Assembly: GCA_020746875.1 (NCBI GenBank)
Contig: JAGTJL010000005.1
Coordinates: 2,046,001 to 2,110,000, forward strand
DNA length: 64,000 bases
DNA from: Rhexocercosporidium sp. MPI-PUGE-AT-0058
Taxonomy: Eukaryota; Ascomycota; Leotiomycetes; Helotiales
Direction of reading: 5' to 3'
Part shown: in pieces, positions 45,526 to 56,671 of the stretch
How the letters are laid out: each line of letters opens with the position of its first letter
Position numbering within the stretch: position 1 is the first letter of the stretch
Position numbers and translations under genes: made by a program
The notes under the pieces: generated by a model
What the model was told of the DNA's origin: nothing
Database searches by the model: none
The model's input: the letters and a program-made list of their open reading frames with translations, nothing else

Positions 45526-46542
45526 TCAATCAACCATAACATCTTCAAATGCCTTCCGGAACGATGTCAAGTTTTCTCCCTCATCAAAGATCGCAAAGGT
45601 AATCTCTTCGATGCCAGTAACGCCTTCCTTTCTCCGTCCACCGAGGATCACCTTTCTGAATAACATTGCAACCTCTTCTGGGGGATTGTGGTATGCACCG
45701 CAGCCCAGAGCACCGAGAATTAGATGAGTGATGCTCTTCTCCTTAGCAATCTGGAATATCAACCGAATCTTTTCTAACATAACCTCTCTATCTTTTTCTT
45801 CCGAGTATATCATCTTTCCATCCCCTCCCTTTTCAACCTCCGGTTGTCTCAAAGCCGCGCACGAAATGACACCCGTGTAGAACCATTCGGATTGCGGTAG
45901 ATCAACCAGATCAGAGCCACGGAAAACGAGAACGTCGGGCGTGTAGATGGCAGAGAGGAGCGGCATGCGGTAGAAGTCTGGGTTAAGGGAGGGGTAGAGT
46001 GTACTCCTAGTGCAAAGAGCTTCTTCTTGGGCAAGAGCACCTCTCAAGACACCACCTCCTGGTTGTAAGGCAGAAGCCATGTTAAGGACTGCGACTGATG
46101 ATTTGGGATGGGATCTGATCGTTGCTTTGGCAGCATCGAATGTATCGGACTTGATGATGCGAATTCTAGGAAGAGTGATGACAGGAGAGGCCGAAGTGAA
46201 TTCGGAAATCGATGGGGATGGATCGATTTGGTGGAGATCCTCAACCTTGCGTTTCTTCGAAGGTCTGTGAGATGAATCGACTCTAAACCCAGACAGAGGA
46301 CTGCATGTATGCATGCCCTCTTTTTTTGATGCGTGTGGAGGCGTCTCCGATGGTATCCTTTCAAACTCAGCTGAGCTTCTGGGCGTTGGTGTAGATCTCT
46401 TGATGACATTCCCCGGCGAGAAATGAATAAGCTCGCTGCGCTCGACACCCGTTCTTGCGCGCGCATGGGACTTTAGAAGGCGGGGAATTATTTCGTTGAT
46501 AGTCTTTTTGGCCAGCTTGGCCCGATTGGATTTGTTCAGCAT
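45526..46542 (-). CDS. Bacterial-type poly(ADP-ribose) glycohydrolase (DUF2263)
   Basis: A single-exon gene of 338 residues. The macrodomain-like catalytic part has AVLNMASALQPGGGVLRGALAQEEALCTRSTLYPSL: the signature GGG-x7-QEE (Gly162-164, Glu173-174) defines bacterial-type PARG, which removes poly(ADP-ribose). Further conserved pieces are VLVFRGSDL, VISCAALRQP and LGALGCGAYHNPPEEVAMLFRKV. Residues 50-115 are a Pro/Ser-rich linker with the basic patch RPSKKRKVE, a plausible nuclear signal. The family is known in bacteria and filamentous fungi. The partner PARP is not in the window. Confidence 0.9.
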   Translation of the reverse strand: MLNKSNRAKLAKKTINEIIPRLLKSHARARTGVERSELIHFSPGNVIKRSTPTPRSSAEFERIPSETPPHASKKEGMHTCSPLSGFRVDSSHRPSKKRKVEDLHQIDPSPSISEFTSASPVITLPRIRIIKSDTFDAAKATIRSHPKSSVAVLNMASALQPGGGVLRGALAQEEALCTRSTLYPSLNPDFYRMPLLSAIYTPDVLVFRGSDLVDLPQSEWFYTGVISCAALRQPEVEKGGDGKMIYSEEKDREVMLEKIRLIFQIAKEKSITHLILGALGCGAYHNPPEEVAMLFRKVILGGRRKEGVTGIEEITFAIFDEGENLTSFRKAFEDVMVD

Positions 46543-47425
46543 CGCGGGTGTCGTATGCGGGGTAGGTGAGTCTGGTGTTCTGGTGAGGTCGGTCTTCTGC
46601 TGGGTATCTAACCTGGATAAATATCTGTTTGCCTGAAAGAAAGTTGTTGTATGAAAGAAGCAGATGTAAACCAGAAGAGAGTAGAAGTACGACTCGGGTT
46701 GTAGTTGCCTAAACGAGACCGGAATCTACCTACGACAAGTCACGATGACTCCACGTGACGAGGCGAATCTGGAAGGTGCAGAACTACACAGAAGCTGAGA
46801 TAGAAGCACATAAAGTGTTGCAATAGTTCTTTATTATGTGATCATAATCCTTTTTTGAAACAATGAATTCAAGACCAGTTTTGAGGATCTCAGTTGGCAG
46901 GTGGCAAGTAGGTACCGATACAGCTAGGTATAGTACAGGTGGGGCTGCTAGCCCCTGGCTAAGATGCACTCCCTTCATCTTCATCTTCTGTTTCACCTCA
47001 ATACAGTTTAACTACAACTTTTACAATCACCCAGCATAGTAACAACAACGTGGCAGAAGCAGTTGCACTCAAGGTTATCAAGTTGTTTCATGAGTACATC
47101 CGAGGCGCATTCAGTACACGCGCTCAACTCGGATGTATTTGGGTCCATCTGCTCCCCCCCCCCAGCTTTGCAGAGCTAGAAACCATCCCGAAAGCAGACC
47201 CCTAAAGCATGGCATGTAAAGACAATAACATACAGGTTTTCAAAATACAGCATATACAATCCCCGGGTATCATTGAAAGCTTCCGATCAGTATCGCCAAG
47301 CCTGGCTCATGCCGCGTTCCGTCCTTAGAACACCGTAGCCTGACCGTCTATCCCCTCATTTTCCATTCCAATATACAACTCTTGCGCCAAACGCCATGCC
47401 GATAATACAAAAAGAGGAAGATCTA
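46543..47425. other. Spacer of 0.9 kb, no recognised gene
   Basis: PARG promoter and the 3' region of the retropepsin-like gene; includes a C9 run near 47156. No coding or RNA signal is supported. Confidence 0.5.
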
Positions 47426-48961
47426 CTACCATGTGCCTTCAAGAGAGGAGTCCGACTGTCTCTCGGTGTATCTGACTGCTTTGTTCGCTCCCCGGGCTGG
47501 CGACCTTATTCGGGTGTTTCGTGAAGCAACAGTGGCAAGGTGAGCCGCGGCTTGGTTGGAGGAGCTTTTTGCCTTCGTCTTGGTCTTGAGCGTCTCCTCT
47601 AGCTTTGCATCTCGTTGCCTCTTCCTCTCTTCCTTTGCCTTGCTTTGTTCCTCTCTCTTCTTCTTGATCGCCGCTTTCTCCTCTTAACGCAAAATGTGTT
47701 AGCATTGCACTAGACCCACTCAAAGGTGGAATTACCTTCAGGAATATCCCCATGCACACCGACGAATACGCCTTCGCCATCGGGATCCGGCTTTCCTCTT
47801 GTCATAATCTTCTGCTTTCGTATGGTGTCTCTACCAATAAGCATCGAAAAGGTCGCTTTACTGGCAACGAAAAAGGTTAAATTGCGACACTTAATCGCAC
47901 CGGTGAATTCGTCGCTCTGTACTACCAACTCTACCTTCGAGGTTGGTGAGAACTTCTTGTTATTGAAGTCGGTGTACTTGATCTTCTGTTCCTCCGCACT
48001 CAGCTTCGCCCTTTCTACTGGTATGCCTGAGCTCTTCAGCTCGTCATAGAAGCTAGCCGAAATCCAGTCCGGCTTTGTACCAGTATCTAATACCGCTTTT
48101 TCGTCTATCGATTTTGAGAAGTCTTCCTTGCTGCTGATTTGCACGGGAAGTTTGCCGAAATCCTGCCAACTATTAGCAGGCATACACTATCAGGAGCGAT
48201 GTCCACACATCATCTGAAGCATCTTCTTCGTCATCCTCGTCATCTTCTCCAGCTGAACTTAGATCCTCCCCATCCTCTTCAGTGGCAGCGTCTGAATGGC
48301 ATTCATTTCCCTCGCTATCGCTTTCAATTACTTCCGCTTTCCTAGGTTTTACGGAAGAGGAGAGTCGGGCTTGTCTTGCAGAGCTCTCACTAGCCTTTGA
48401 TGGCAAAACCTTTCCCCTAACCTTCGCAGATTGTGTACTAGATTCTGTGGTATATGATCCCGTGCTACCTGTATGGTATCCTTCGTCGGCTTGATAACGT
48501 TTAGTCCGACGACCAGCTGGACCCCGGTGCCGCTCGTGTGGTATCTTCGTCTTCGTTGCTCTTCTCGACTGGCTATCGGCTCCATCATTGGAATAACTCG
48601 ATTCATCTTCTTCGGATTCCGAAGGGTCGTCGGACTGGAAGTCGCATGGAGTTGTGGGTCGTTTTCTTGAGGGCTGAAGTCGTCCGGTCGAACCTTGAGT
48701 GGACGAGGGTGTACGTCGTCGTCTATCATCACGATTTTCGTGGCCTAGGTTGAGGTCGCCACTGATAGTGACAGGCCCATGGATTTCAAATGTAATGTGC
48801 GTTGGCGTCTGTTGCTTCTGCGATTTCTTTGGGTGGTTGGAGCCGCGAGGTTGCGGGTCCTCGACCTCATCCACGTCCGACACTGCGTCCGACTCCGCAG
48901 TCTGCCTCCTTCTTCGCCTTGTATCGTGTCTTCTGGAGTGATCGTGCACAGAAGAAGCCAT
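47426..48961 (-). CDS. Protein with a retropepsin-like aspartic protease domain
   Basis: Three exons (48961-48209, 48162-47736, 47682-47426; introns of 46 and 53 bp) give 478 residues. Residues 1-250 are charged, Ser/Asp/Glu-rich and disordered, with one ordered strand pair HITFEIHGPVTISGDLNLG near 58-77. The second exon codes a compact domain beginning KAVLDTGTKPDWISASFY, with Asp277-Thr-Gly as the retropepsin catalytic triplet, and closing with ATFSMLIGRDTI, the hydrophobic-hydrophobic-Gly-Arg motif of retropepsin folds. The third exon is a Lys/Glu coiled coil and a basic tail. There is no reverse transcriptase, integrase or LTR nearby, so it is a cellular gene. Proteolytic activity and dimer formation are inference. 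Confidence 0.7.
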
Positions 48962-50011
48962 AAAGTACAATCTGTTAGGCGCGGTTGCCCGGTCACTGCA
49001 TCATGTTCCTCGAGATTTGATGCCTCAAAAGCCGTGAGATGAGAGTGAGGCGGATGCCTGACAGCGATTAACGACCGACAAAACATAAGGCGGGCTGCTC
49101 ACACCTCGAAGCCTCTGGCGGGGAAGCAGGCGATGCCAAGGTAAGTATCGTGGGATTAGAACGGAGAAGGTCAAGAATATACAGGGCGTGTTCCGAGACC
49201 GAAAGCTCAACCTGTGGTTGGCTTTTGCCTCCATAGAAAAGCGAAAGCGGCTTGACCATTCGTCGCAGAATAAATAACTGAGGTGGATTTAGCCCGATCT
49301 ATCCACTTCCCCTCCAATGTTGTCGACGCCGATTAGCATCCTTGCAACTACTTCTTATCAGGAGAATTAATGGTCATCATTTCAAACAGCCAATAGCACA
49401 AAAGTCTACAAACTATACATCGCATTCGCGAGACAAATTCGTGATGGCATACCCAGCGTGGCATACCTTAGAAATACCTGGGGGATAATTGCCAGGCAAT
49501 TCGAAGTTTCTTCCAATTTTCATCTCAACTCTCCACTTTCACAATAGAAGCATTTGGAGGGAGTCTAACCTGGAATGCTGAAATCCACCACCGCAATTCG
49601 ACTTTGCTTGGTGCCTGAGTTTCTGTACAGTGGTTTCTCTGCTGATAAAGCCAGCACTGCAGAGGCTGCGAATGGATATTCAATGTCAGTGGGAAAATAT
49701 TTCCACAGTATCGGCGCATTTCTCGAATTGAGTGCAGGATGTTGGTCTATAGCATCCGTCAACGACCATCGGTCTGTCCATGTGTCTGTAACCAGCAATT
49801 TTGGTTCCGTAACTTACAATGTGAGGCTGTCGTTGCTGCCCGACGAGTGCTTTTCCGGATGTATCACCCATCAGCTCAAAATAAGGCTGAAGAAAGCCTG
49901 ACGTCCGGCTCTCAAGTACCGATAAGAGTAAGTCAAAGAAGACCGTAGCTAGAACCTTTTTGTAAAGAGCCAGACTGACATTCTTTTCCTGCTTCGAAAC
50001 CTAGCAGGATA
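48962..50011. other. Divergent spacer of 1 kb
   Basis: It separates the divergent retropepsin-like and DUF6594 genes. Open frames on both strands at 49525-49901 (plus and minus) look somewhat protein-like, but splice phases do not join and no family is recognised. Confidence 0.4.
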
Positions 50012-51185
50012 ATGGAAGGGTACGCTAAACTCGCGAATTTGATGGGGCATGACCATGCAGATGGCCATTTCCTGATCTTCCAAAAGTTCGAACCCCTGAG
50101 TGCCCAAAATCTACTATACCTTCAGTCCGAGCTTATCAATCTTCAAGAAAGTCTCCACAACATTGTGCAAAGAGACTCCGAATCGGAAGACCCCGAGAAA
50201 CTGCTCTTCGCCAAAGACTGGGAGGCATTGAGCTCAGCAACTGAGAGTGCTCAATGGCAGATCTGGCTCGAAATCCGCACCAAATTGAAAGAATACTGTA
50301 TGAATTTTCCCAGATCGTACCACCTAGCATTCTAATAGCGATAGACGAAGCAATTTCTCAGCACCGAATGATGACTAGTCTCCCCGCACCGAGCTCATAC
50401 GATTTAAAATTCCTCCAGCAATGGCTGGAACGACCTGGACTAGGCAATTGCGCTCTCGTGGGAGCCGACAGCGACGTTTACGAAAACCATAAAAAGTCCG
50501 GCCTGGTTACATTGGCAGCGCGCCAGCGAGAGGTAGATGCTATGACAAGACTTTTTGTTGACAAGCTTCCCAAATTATTCCACTGGGTAATTGTTCACCC
50601 TCTACACAGGTTTTGTGGCTGGTGGATCAAGGTATGGCAGATTCGCGATGACTTTTGCTGCGCTCCTGCTGAATAATATGATAGAAACCCGTGGATTTCG
50701 TGAACCAGGTCACATCAGAGGCTTCTTCGACGGAGGAAGGTCAGCCCAAAGGCTCCCACGACACACAGTGCGCCTCTACAGCAGTCGCTGAGTCCACATC
50801 CTCTTCAGCACAAAACAATGAGGAGATAGACCTCGAAAGCAACATGTTTCTCTACCGCGACTCACACATTTACCGCATCGCCACGATTCTTGGGACACTC
50901 CTGTCATCACTCATCCCCATCGCAGCAATCATCATTCTTTCATTCGTCAAGAATATGACTGCAAGGCTGGGAATCGTGTCTGCCTTCACGGCGATATTTT
51001 CCGTCTCTCTGTCGCTGGTGACAGAAGGGAAGCGTGTTGAGATTTTTGCTGCTACTGCTGCGTAAGCATATTCTCTTTTGGGCTAGGAGTATGGACAGCT
51101 TTTGAACAGTTGAACTAACTTTCAGGCTAGATTTGCGAGTGTTCAAGTTGTGTTTATTGGCAGTACGAATTGGAATCAAGGATGA
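50012..51185 (+). CDS. DUF6594 membrane protein
   Basis: Four exons (50012-50297, 50339-50586, 50685-51061, 51131-51185) give 321 residues. The N-terminal block MEGYAKLANLMG, FLIFQKFEPLSAQNLLYLQSEL and YDLKFLQQWLERPGLGN is the usual DUF6594 start; the C-terminus has three hydrophobic segments (IATILGTLLSSLIPIAAIIIL, LGIVSAFTAIFSVSLSL, and FASVQVVFIGS after the last splice). The family is common in leotiomycetes and dothideomycetes, of unknown function. Intron sizes 41, 98 and 69 bp; the last acceptor is GGCTAG rather than the nearer TTTCAG, chosen because it continues AATAARFASVQ-like family sequence. Confidence 0.82.
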
Positions 51186-51997
51186 CTCCTATTACGTCTT
51201 TCAAAGTCAACTAAAAATAGTTCCTTTAATCTCATCTGGAAACGGAAGTTGGGAAACAAATGCTCCTCTCGCAGTCATATTTTACTTATTGTTGTCTTCT
51301 ATAAAGACGAGCTTATCAGTACAAGAAGGTGAGACTTTGGCTGTTTGGCAGGTATGGACTCGTTAACCCTGGGACGGGTCGCCCAGAGAGAAGCGAGCCC
51401 CACTTCCCCTGAATCTGACATCCAACCTTTCTGCGACGCGTTCGCGGTTGTTCATTGATATTTTCATCCTCGTACTCGCAAGAGCCGGACGTGTCCCATT
51501 GGAGAGTTACTATGTTCCTGTCAGCGTTGGTTTCATCTCATTTGGATCTTGGCCAGTGGCTATGCACATCCCATTAGCACCGTGCGGCGGAATAACAAAT
51601 ATTGGTGGAGGTGGAGTCATGCAGGCACACGGGGTATCGCAAAGTTGCTGACGCCGCAAGGGCCGTTTACTCGTGTCGTTAATTTCCTGTGCATCGTATC
51701 ATCGTATAGCAGGTCGCGAATAGAATCATGACGCGACATGGCCTTGTCGGTAGTCCATTCAACCGCCTCCGTCACACCCGGTCATGCTCGTCACGCGGCG
51801 TAGAGTGTGCTTACATCCTCGAATTCCCACTTGCATAAATTTTTGATTCTGTGAGCTCATATACTTGTTTGTTAAGCTCTTTTTGCTTGTTGTAGCTACT
51901 ACATTTTGACCTTTTTTCAAGACATTTATTTACATATCTCAGCACACTCGCTTACCGAACCGAGGTTGAGATTCTCTACTGCCCACTATATCTCACA
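51186..51997. other. Spacer upstream of the microprotein
   Basis: It holds the DUF6594 3' region and the promoter and leader of the small spliced gene. Nothing else is recognised. Confidence 0.5.
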
Positions 51998-52219
51998 ATG
52001 GAGACTTTCATCATCGTTTTGCTGGCCTTGACAGGCATCATTGTCAGTGTAAGTTACTGCTCATTCTATTCTGTCGGTTTCGTTCTTGAAACTCAAGTCT
52101 AAGTGTTCGTCCTGGTCTAGAGGGCTATCAAAGATATACTAACGTATCAATTCTAGATAGGATGTTTGTCTCTGATCAAAATTGGAGCTGATCGAAAAAA
52201 ACCGGTGTCGAACGTCTAA
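51998..52219 (+). CDS. Candidate 37-residue single-pass membrane microprotein, spliced
   Basis: Exon 1 (51998-52048) and exon 2 (52157-52219) join in phase 0 over a 108-bp intron with GTAAGT donor, a perfect TACTAAC branch site and TTCTAG acceptor. The protein starts METFIIVLLALTGIIV and runs through GCLSLIKIGADRK to a stop after 37 residues. Residues 3-24 form one membrane helix, and the tail is basic with the di-lysine RKKP. The start codon context TCTCACAATGG has A at -3. The textbook intron, the stop immediately after a tidy TM-plus-basic-tail layout and a pyrimidine-rich leader support a real gene. Function is unknown, and conservation was not tested. Confidence 0.5.
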
Positions 52220-53420
52220 GTCTACGTATTGGTTGTTCAAATCAACATTAGGAACTGGGAGACAGCATCGTCCTGTTAGCCATCATACTTTTTACACTTG
52301 TTTCATGATACTCTTGCATCGGCTCCGCTGGCAAGTCGACACTTGTATGACTATTCTTGCGAATACGAGCAAGAATTCCCTCTCAAACCCCTCGTGCTTC
52401 ACTACGGAGCACATTCGCCGCCTTACCTACCGACCTTTCGACACCGCCACCCACACAAAATCACGGACCATGATGGATATTATCACCACCTGCCTTGCTT
52501 GACTCTCGCATTCTTGTAGGATTTTGACAATCGAGCTCCACGAAATCTTCTTCCGGACATCTGATGTCATCGCCAAACAAACTTTACGATGTGATCAGAA
52601 TTGCGGCAGGTCAACACAAGCTTCATTGCACCACCCAGATGGGTCAAGAGCATGTGAATTTGCCTGGTCCCTCGAACGATACCACAGGCGAAGCTCACAT
52701 TTCTGCATATCAGTCAAGGAGACCGGGGACTAGAGATTAGGCTCCAAGAAGGGAATTTATGTTGGGAGAGGATTTTGTCGGTGCGAGTTCCGGTACGAGT
52801 CGTCACATTGCCGCCAGCTTTCTTGTATCAGCATACAAAATATGGAATTGATCATAACCATGCAAGCAGGATCTCCGAAAATGGTAATTGACCTTACTGT
52901 ACCTCTGTCTCCTTTTCTATTTGATTTCCACAACGCTGCTTGTCCCTGGCAGATCCCAGAAAGCTCTGGTGTTTCATTCACGCTGCTCTCGGCATCGATT
53001 GATATGTGGTATGGTATATTCACCGTCGCTTCATCATTCCCATATCGCTGAAGATATTTAGCCGCTTTAAATCGCGCATCGGGATGTTCGCTTTTATTTT
53101 TATTTCATGATCACATGATTATCTACCGAGCGCTCAATCTTCACACCGGCTTGCCGCCTTGTCGCCGCCTTGCGAACCAAAACCATGAGGCGAAGCAAAC
53201 ACGAGAAACACGTGAGCCATCATTGGAGCCTGCGAGATTTCTTCTATAAATTGGCCCTCCCCCATCAAGGAGAATTGAAATTTTTATTAGACATCATACA
53301 CCCTCCTCATCCGCTGTTCCCTTCGTTCTTTTGTCGTGAACTTCTCAACCATCATTATTATAGTCGCACTTCCATCTTCCTCCTTCCTATCAATACCTAC
53401 TGCAAAATTCCCGAGTCAAC
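52220..53420. other. Spacer of 1.2 kb upstream of the reverse transcriptase gene
   Basis: Short unsupported frames only. The last 300 bp, with pyrimidine-rich tracts (CCTCATCCG, CTTCCTCC), are the likely promoter and leader of the downstream gene. There is no LTR, target duplication or poly-A tail at its 5' side. Confidence 0.5.
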
Positions 53421-56400
53421 ATGGCTTCCACAGTGTTCTCAGAAACACTCCAGTCAATCACAACCACCAAGCTCACTGAGCTTTCCAAGAAGCGATCCAT
53501 CTTCGAAGAGCACAAAGCATCTTTGCTACTCGCTACTCAAAGCGAATCAGATCAGAAGCAGCGACTTGGCATGCTCGTCGACGGTGTCAAAAAATGTTTC
53601 TCCATCAAAGCCGCTCCCAGAAAGCGCGGAGACCGTCGAGGTGGCGCTGGTCGAATTATCTCCGGCACCAGCGACCCAAAGCTCGAAGTCATACTCAAGA
53701 ACCTCGAGCGCTTCCTCGACCAAGCAAAATACGACCCTTCCATCTCTCCAAAGCTCCTTCAAGACTGGGAAGATTCGCTCTTGAAACGACTCAATGTACA
53801 GTCTTTGAAATATCAGTATGCCACTCTATACGGCGAACTGGTCACAGAGTGGCTTGGCGCAGAGAAAGCTTCTCTCCTAGACAATGTTTCAGAGACATCA
53901 GAGGGGGTTGAGAAAATTAAGCCAGCTGAAAGAGACGAATCTCGCATCGCGTGGGAGAAGCTCGTGTTTGAGCCATTTGAAACTGATCAGATGGCCATCT
54001 CTGAGTACCTCCGTGCTCTCTTCGGAGAGACCAGCGATAATAAACAAGGATTCAAGGCTTTGCAGAAGCTACACAAGGAAGTTGAGGCTTTTGAAGCTAC
54101 TCTTTCGTTACCGAATCAGTTCGATGAGACTGTCCTTCGCTGGACTATCAATGGCCTGATCGCATCGGTATTGCTGAGTGACGAGAAGCGGGGTGCTTTG
54201 AAGGACTTTTTAGGTAGTCCAGTCATTCTGGCTGAGATTGCAGATGTTTTGAATATGCGCATCGCAGATATTTCAGAGGTATGTGTCTAAATTTCGCCTC
54301 TGTATTCTACCCTTGCACTCTTTTCAGATGCTTGTAGTTGAAAATTTGTGACTATCCAGCTTGACACGATCCAAGTCAGTCATTGACTTTAATTCTAGTG
54401 GTCTTGGGACGATGAGGTGCTTATAGAGCAACGAAGACAAGTGACAGGTTCATATCGCAGTAAGTCGGGAGTGGCTCAATTTTTCTGCCCCCCTCGTATC
54501 TTTCCAGCCCCTCATAATCCGGACAGCTCGCTAATATCCCTATAGTTTACATAGATGAAGAACTTCTCCAAGCGATTTTCTTGCAGTACGTGGGAGTCAA
54601 ATGGTGCATTTTCTTCAAGGAAGCCTTCGTCAATTTCTCAAATTTCGATGGTGCTTGGACATCACTACGACCTCAGATCCCACTTGAAGATAGAAAAAGA
54701 AGAGAGTACTTCCTGGGAGCCCAGAGAAAGAAGTACAGTGTGCAGGGCAAGCGTCAGAGTGTTTATAAGTCCATTTTCTTCATGTCCCAGCTGCAGGATT
54801 CAACATACGAGGAGAACAATGCACTTGACGGCGAAGAGGAGGCTAATTACGAACATGCCGCCAAGAGAAAGAGATCTGGAGCTTCAGGTGCGCTTCAGTC
54901 GATGGGCAATGCGTCACAAATGCAACAGATGCAACAACAGCAATTGATGGCGCAGCAACAAGCCGCCGCACAACAAGCCGCCGCACAACAAGCCGCCGCA
55001 CAACAAGCCGCCACACAACAGCAACAGCAGGGACAAAATCACGCTCTTCAAGATCACCAAATGCAGCTGATGGTCTTGGAGCAGCAAAACAAAAGACGCC
55101 TCCATATGGCACGGCAAGAGCAAATTCCGATGATGCAGCAAATGCAAGCCCGTGGCCCAGTATACATGAACTCGATGCATCCCGGAACTGGACCACATCG
55201 CAACCACAATAGCGACGAGTATGATGTGGATCTGACCAATCGGCCTAATACACCAATGGCCACCAAGCAATTCCTCTTGCATCTCCTATCAACTGAAGTC
55301 CTTGTGAACACTCGTCTTCATGGAGATTTCACCTGCTCCCGCTCCGAGTTTCAATCTTTCAGTCCGTCCCTACCTCACTCTACAATTACTTCAGTGCTTT
55401 CATTCTTGGGGCTGTCGGACAAATGGCTCGGGTTCTTCCGCAGGTTCCTCGAAGCACCTCTGAAATTCACAGCCGATGATCGGAGTGTCGCAACGAGACC
55501 ACGCAAACGTGGTGTTCCCGGCTCTCATGCGCTGTCCACCATTTGCGGAGAAGCTATCTTGTTCTGCTTGGACTATTCTGTGAACCAAAATACTAATGGT
55601 GCTCAACTGTACCGAATGCATGATGATTTCTGGATCTGGTCCTCGTCGCACGAGACTGTCGTCAAGGGCTGGGCAGCCATCTCGACCTTCGCTGATACCA
55701 TGGGCGTCACTTTGAACTATGGAAAGACTGGTACAGTTCGTATCACCAAGGAGCCAAAATCTTTTGAAATTGACCCTTCTCTTCCAGCTGGCGAGATCCG
55801 TTGGGGTTTCTTGGTCATGGACCCCTCCTCTGGTCGTTTCGTCATTGATCAGGATATGGTTGATTCGCATATTCTCGAACTTCAACGCCAACTGGCCGAG
55901 AAAGATAAGAGCGTATTCTCCTGGATCCAAGCCTGGAACACCTATGCTGGGACTTTCTTCAAATCGAACTTCGGTACAGCTGCCAATTGCTTCGGTCAGG
56001 AGCACGTCGATATGATGCTATCCACAATGACTCGAATCCAGAAGCGCATATTTTCTGACAGCAATGTGGTCGAGTACCTCAAGAAAACCCTGCATGATAG
56101 GTTTGGTATCGTTGATATCCCGGATGGATTCCTCTACTTCCCGACCAGCCTCGGTGGTCTCGAGCTCCAGAATCCTTTTATCGGACTGGTACAAGTTCGC
56201 AATGCTGTCTTCGAGCAACCAGCAACTGTCTTCGAAGATTTCTTCGAAGCTGAAGCAATTGCCTACCGACGAGCCAAAGCATGGTTCCACAACGGCAGCG
56301 TAAATCGTAATGGGACACTTGAGCCAACCTTCCGTCCTGCAGATTACCGAAGTTTCATGTCCATGGAAGAGTATACGAGGTACAGAGAAGAGTATCATTG

Positions 56401-56671
56401 TGGATATGAAGGCGACTTGCTGTCAGTCTACAATGATTTACTACAGAAGCCGGGACCGGAAGACGTTGATATCTCTGCTGATGAGGAGACTATGCTGGAC
56501 GGGCTCAGTGGGACCAATGAAGAGGATGATGGTTATATGAAATGGGTCGCTTTGTTGTACGGGCCAGACATGGTGGAGAGATTTGGGGGTTTGAAGATTG
56601 TTGAGAAGGGTTTGCTGCCTATGGGAATGGTCACTCTTTTTAGGAGTGGGAGGGTCAAGTGGCAAGGTTAG
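53421..56671 (+). CDS. rvt: Cellular (domesticated) reverse transcriptase, rvt family
   Basis: Three exons (53421-54278, 54399-54459, 54546-56671) give 1014 residues. Residues 1-290 are a helical, partly coiled-coil region without known motif. The palm follows: motif A carries Asp567 in LHGDFTCSRSEF, motif B is RGVPGSHALSTICGEAILFC, motif C is YRMHDDFWIW with Asp666-Asp667, motif D is GVTLNYGKTGT, and motif E-like sequence is GEIRWGFLV. A long Gln/Ala-rich loop (about 426-470) sits before motif A, where rvt proteins have their variable 2a insertion. There are introns, no endonuclease, RNase H, integrase, LTRs or repeats, so it is not a retroelement. Known rvt genes are single-copy in fungi and polymerise both NTPs and dNTPs in vitro. 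RT motifs are certain; the family name is by recall. Confidence 0.88.
54956..55015. repeat. 15-bp minisatellite coding the Gln/Ala loop of rvt
   Basis: Four units of CAACAAGCCGCCGCA lie in tandem (the last with CCACA), in frame, coding QQAAA-type repeats between RT motifs. CAG/CAA runs flank it. It is a likely site of length variation between strains. Confidence 0.9.

Noticed and set aside
49525..49901. Possible small genes on both strands
   Set aside because: A minus-strand start (MGDTSGKALVG) and a downstream open stretch look protein-like, but no donor/acceptor pair joins them in phase and no family is recognised.
53421..56671. Telomerase or retrotransposon origin for the RT gene
   Set aside because: There is no TEN/TRBD region, no endonuclease, gag, RNase H or integrase, and no LTR or tail. 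Introns and a long N-terminal domain fit the cellular rvt type better.
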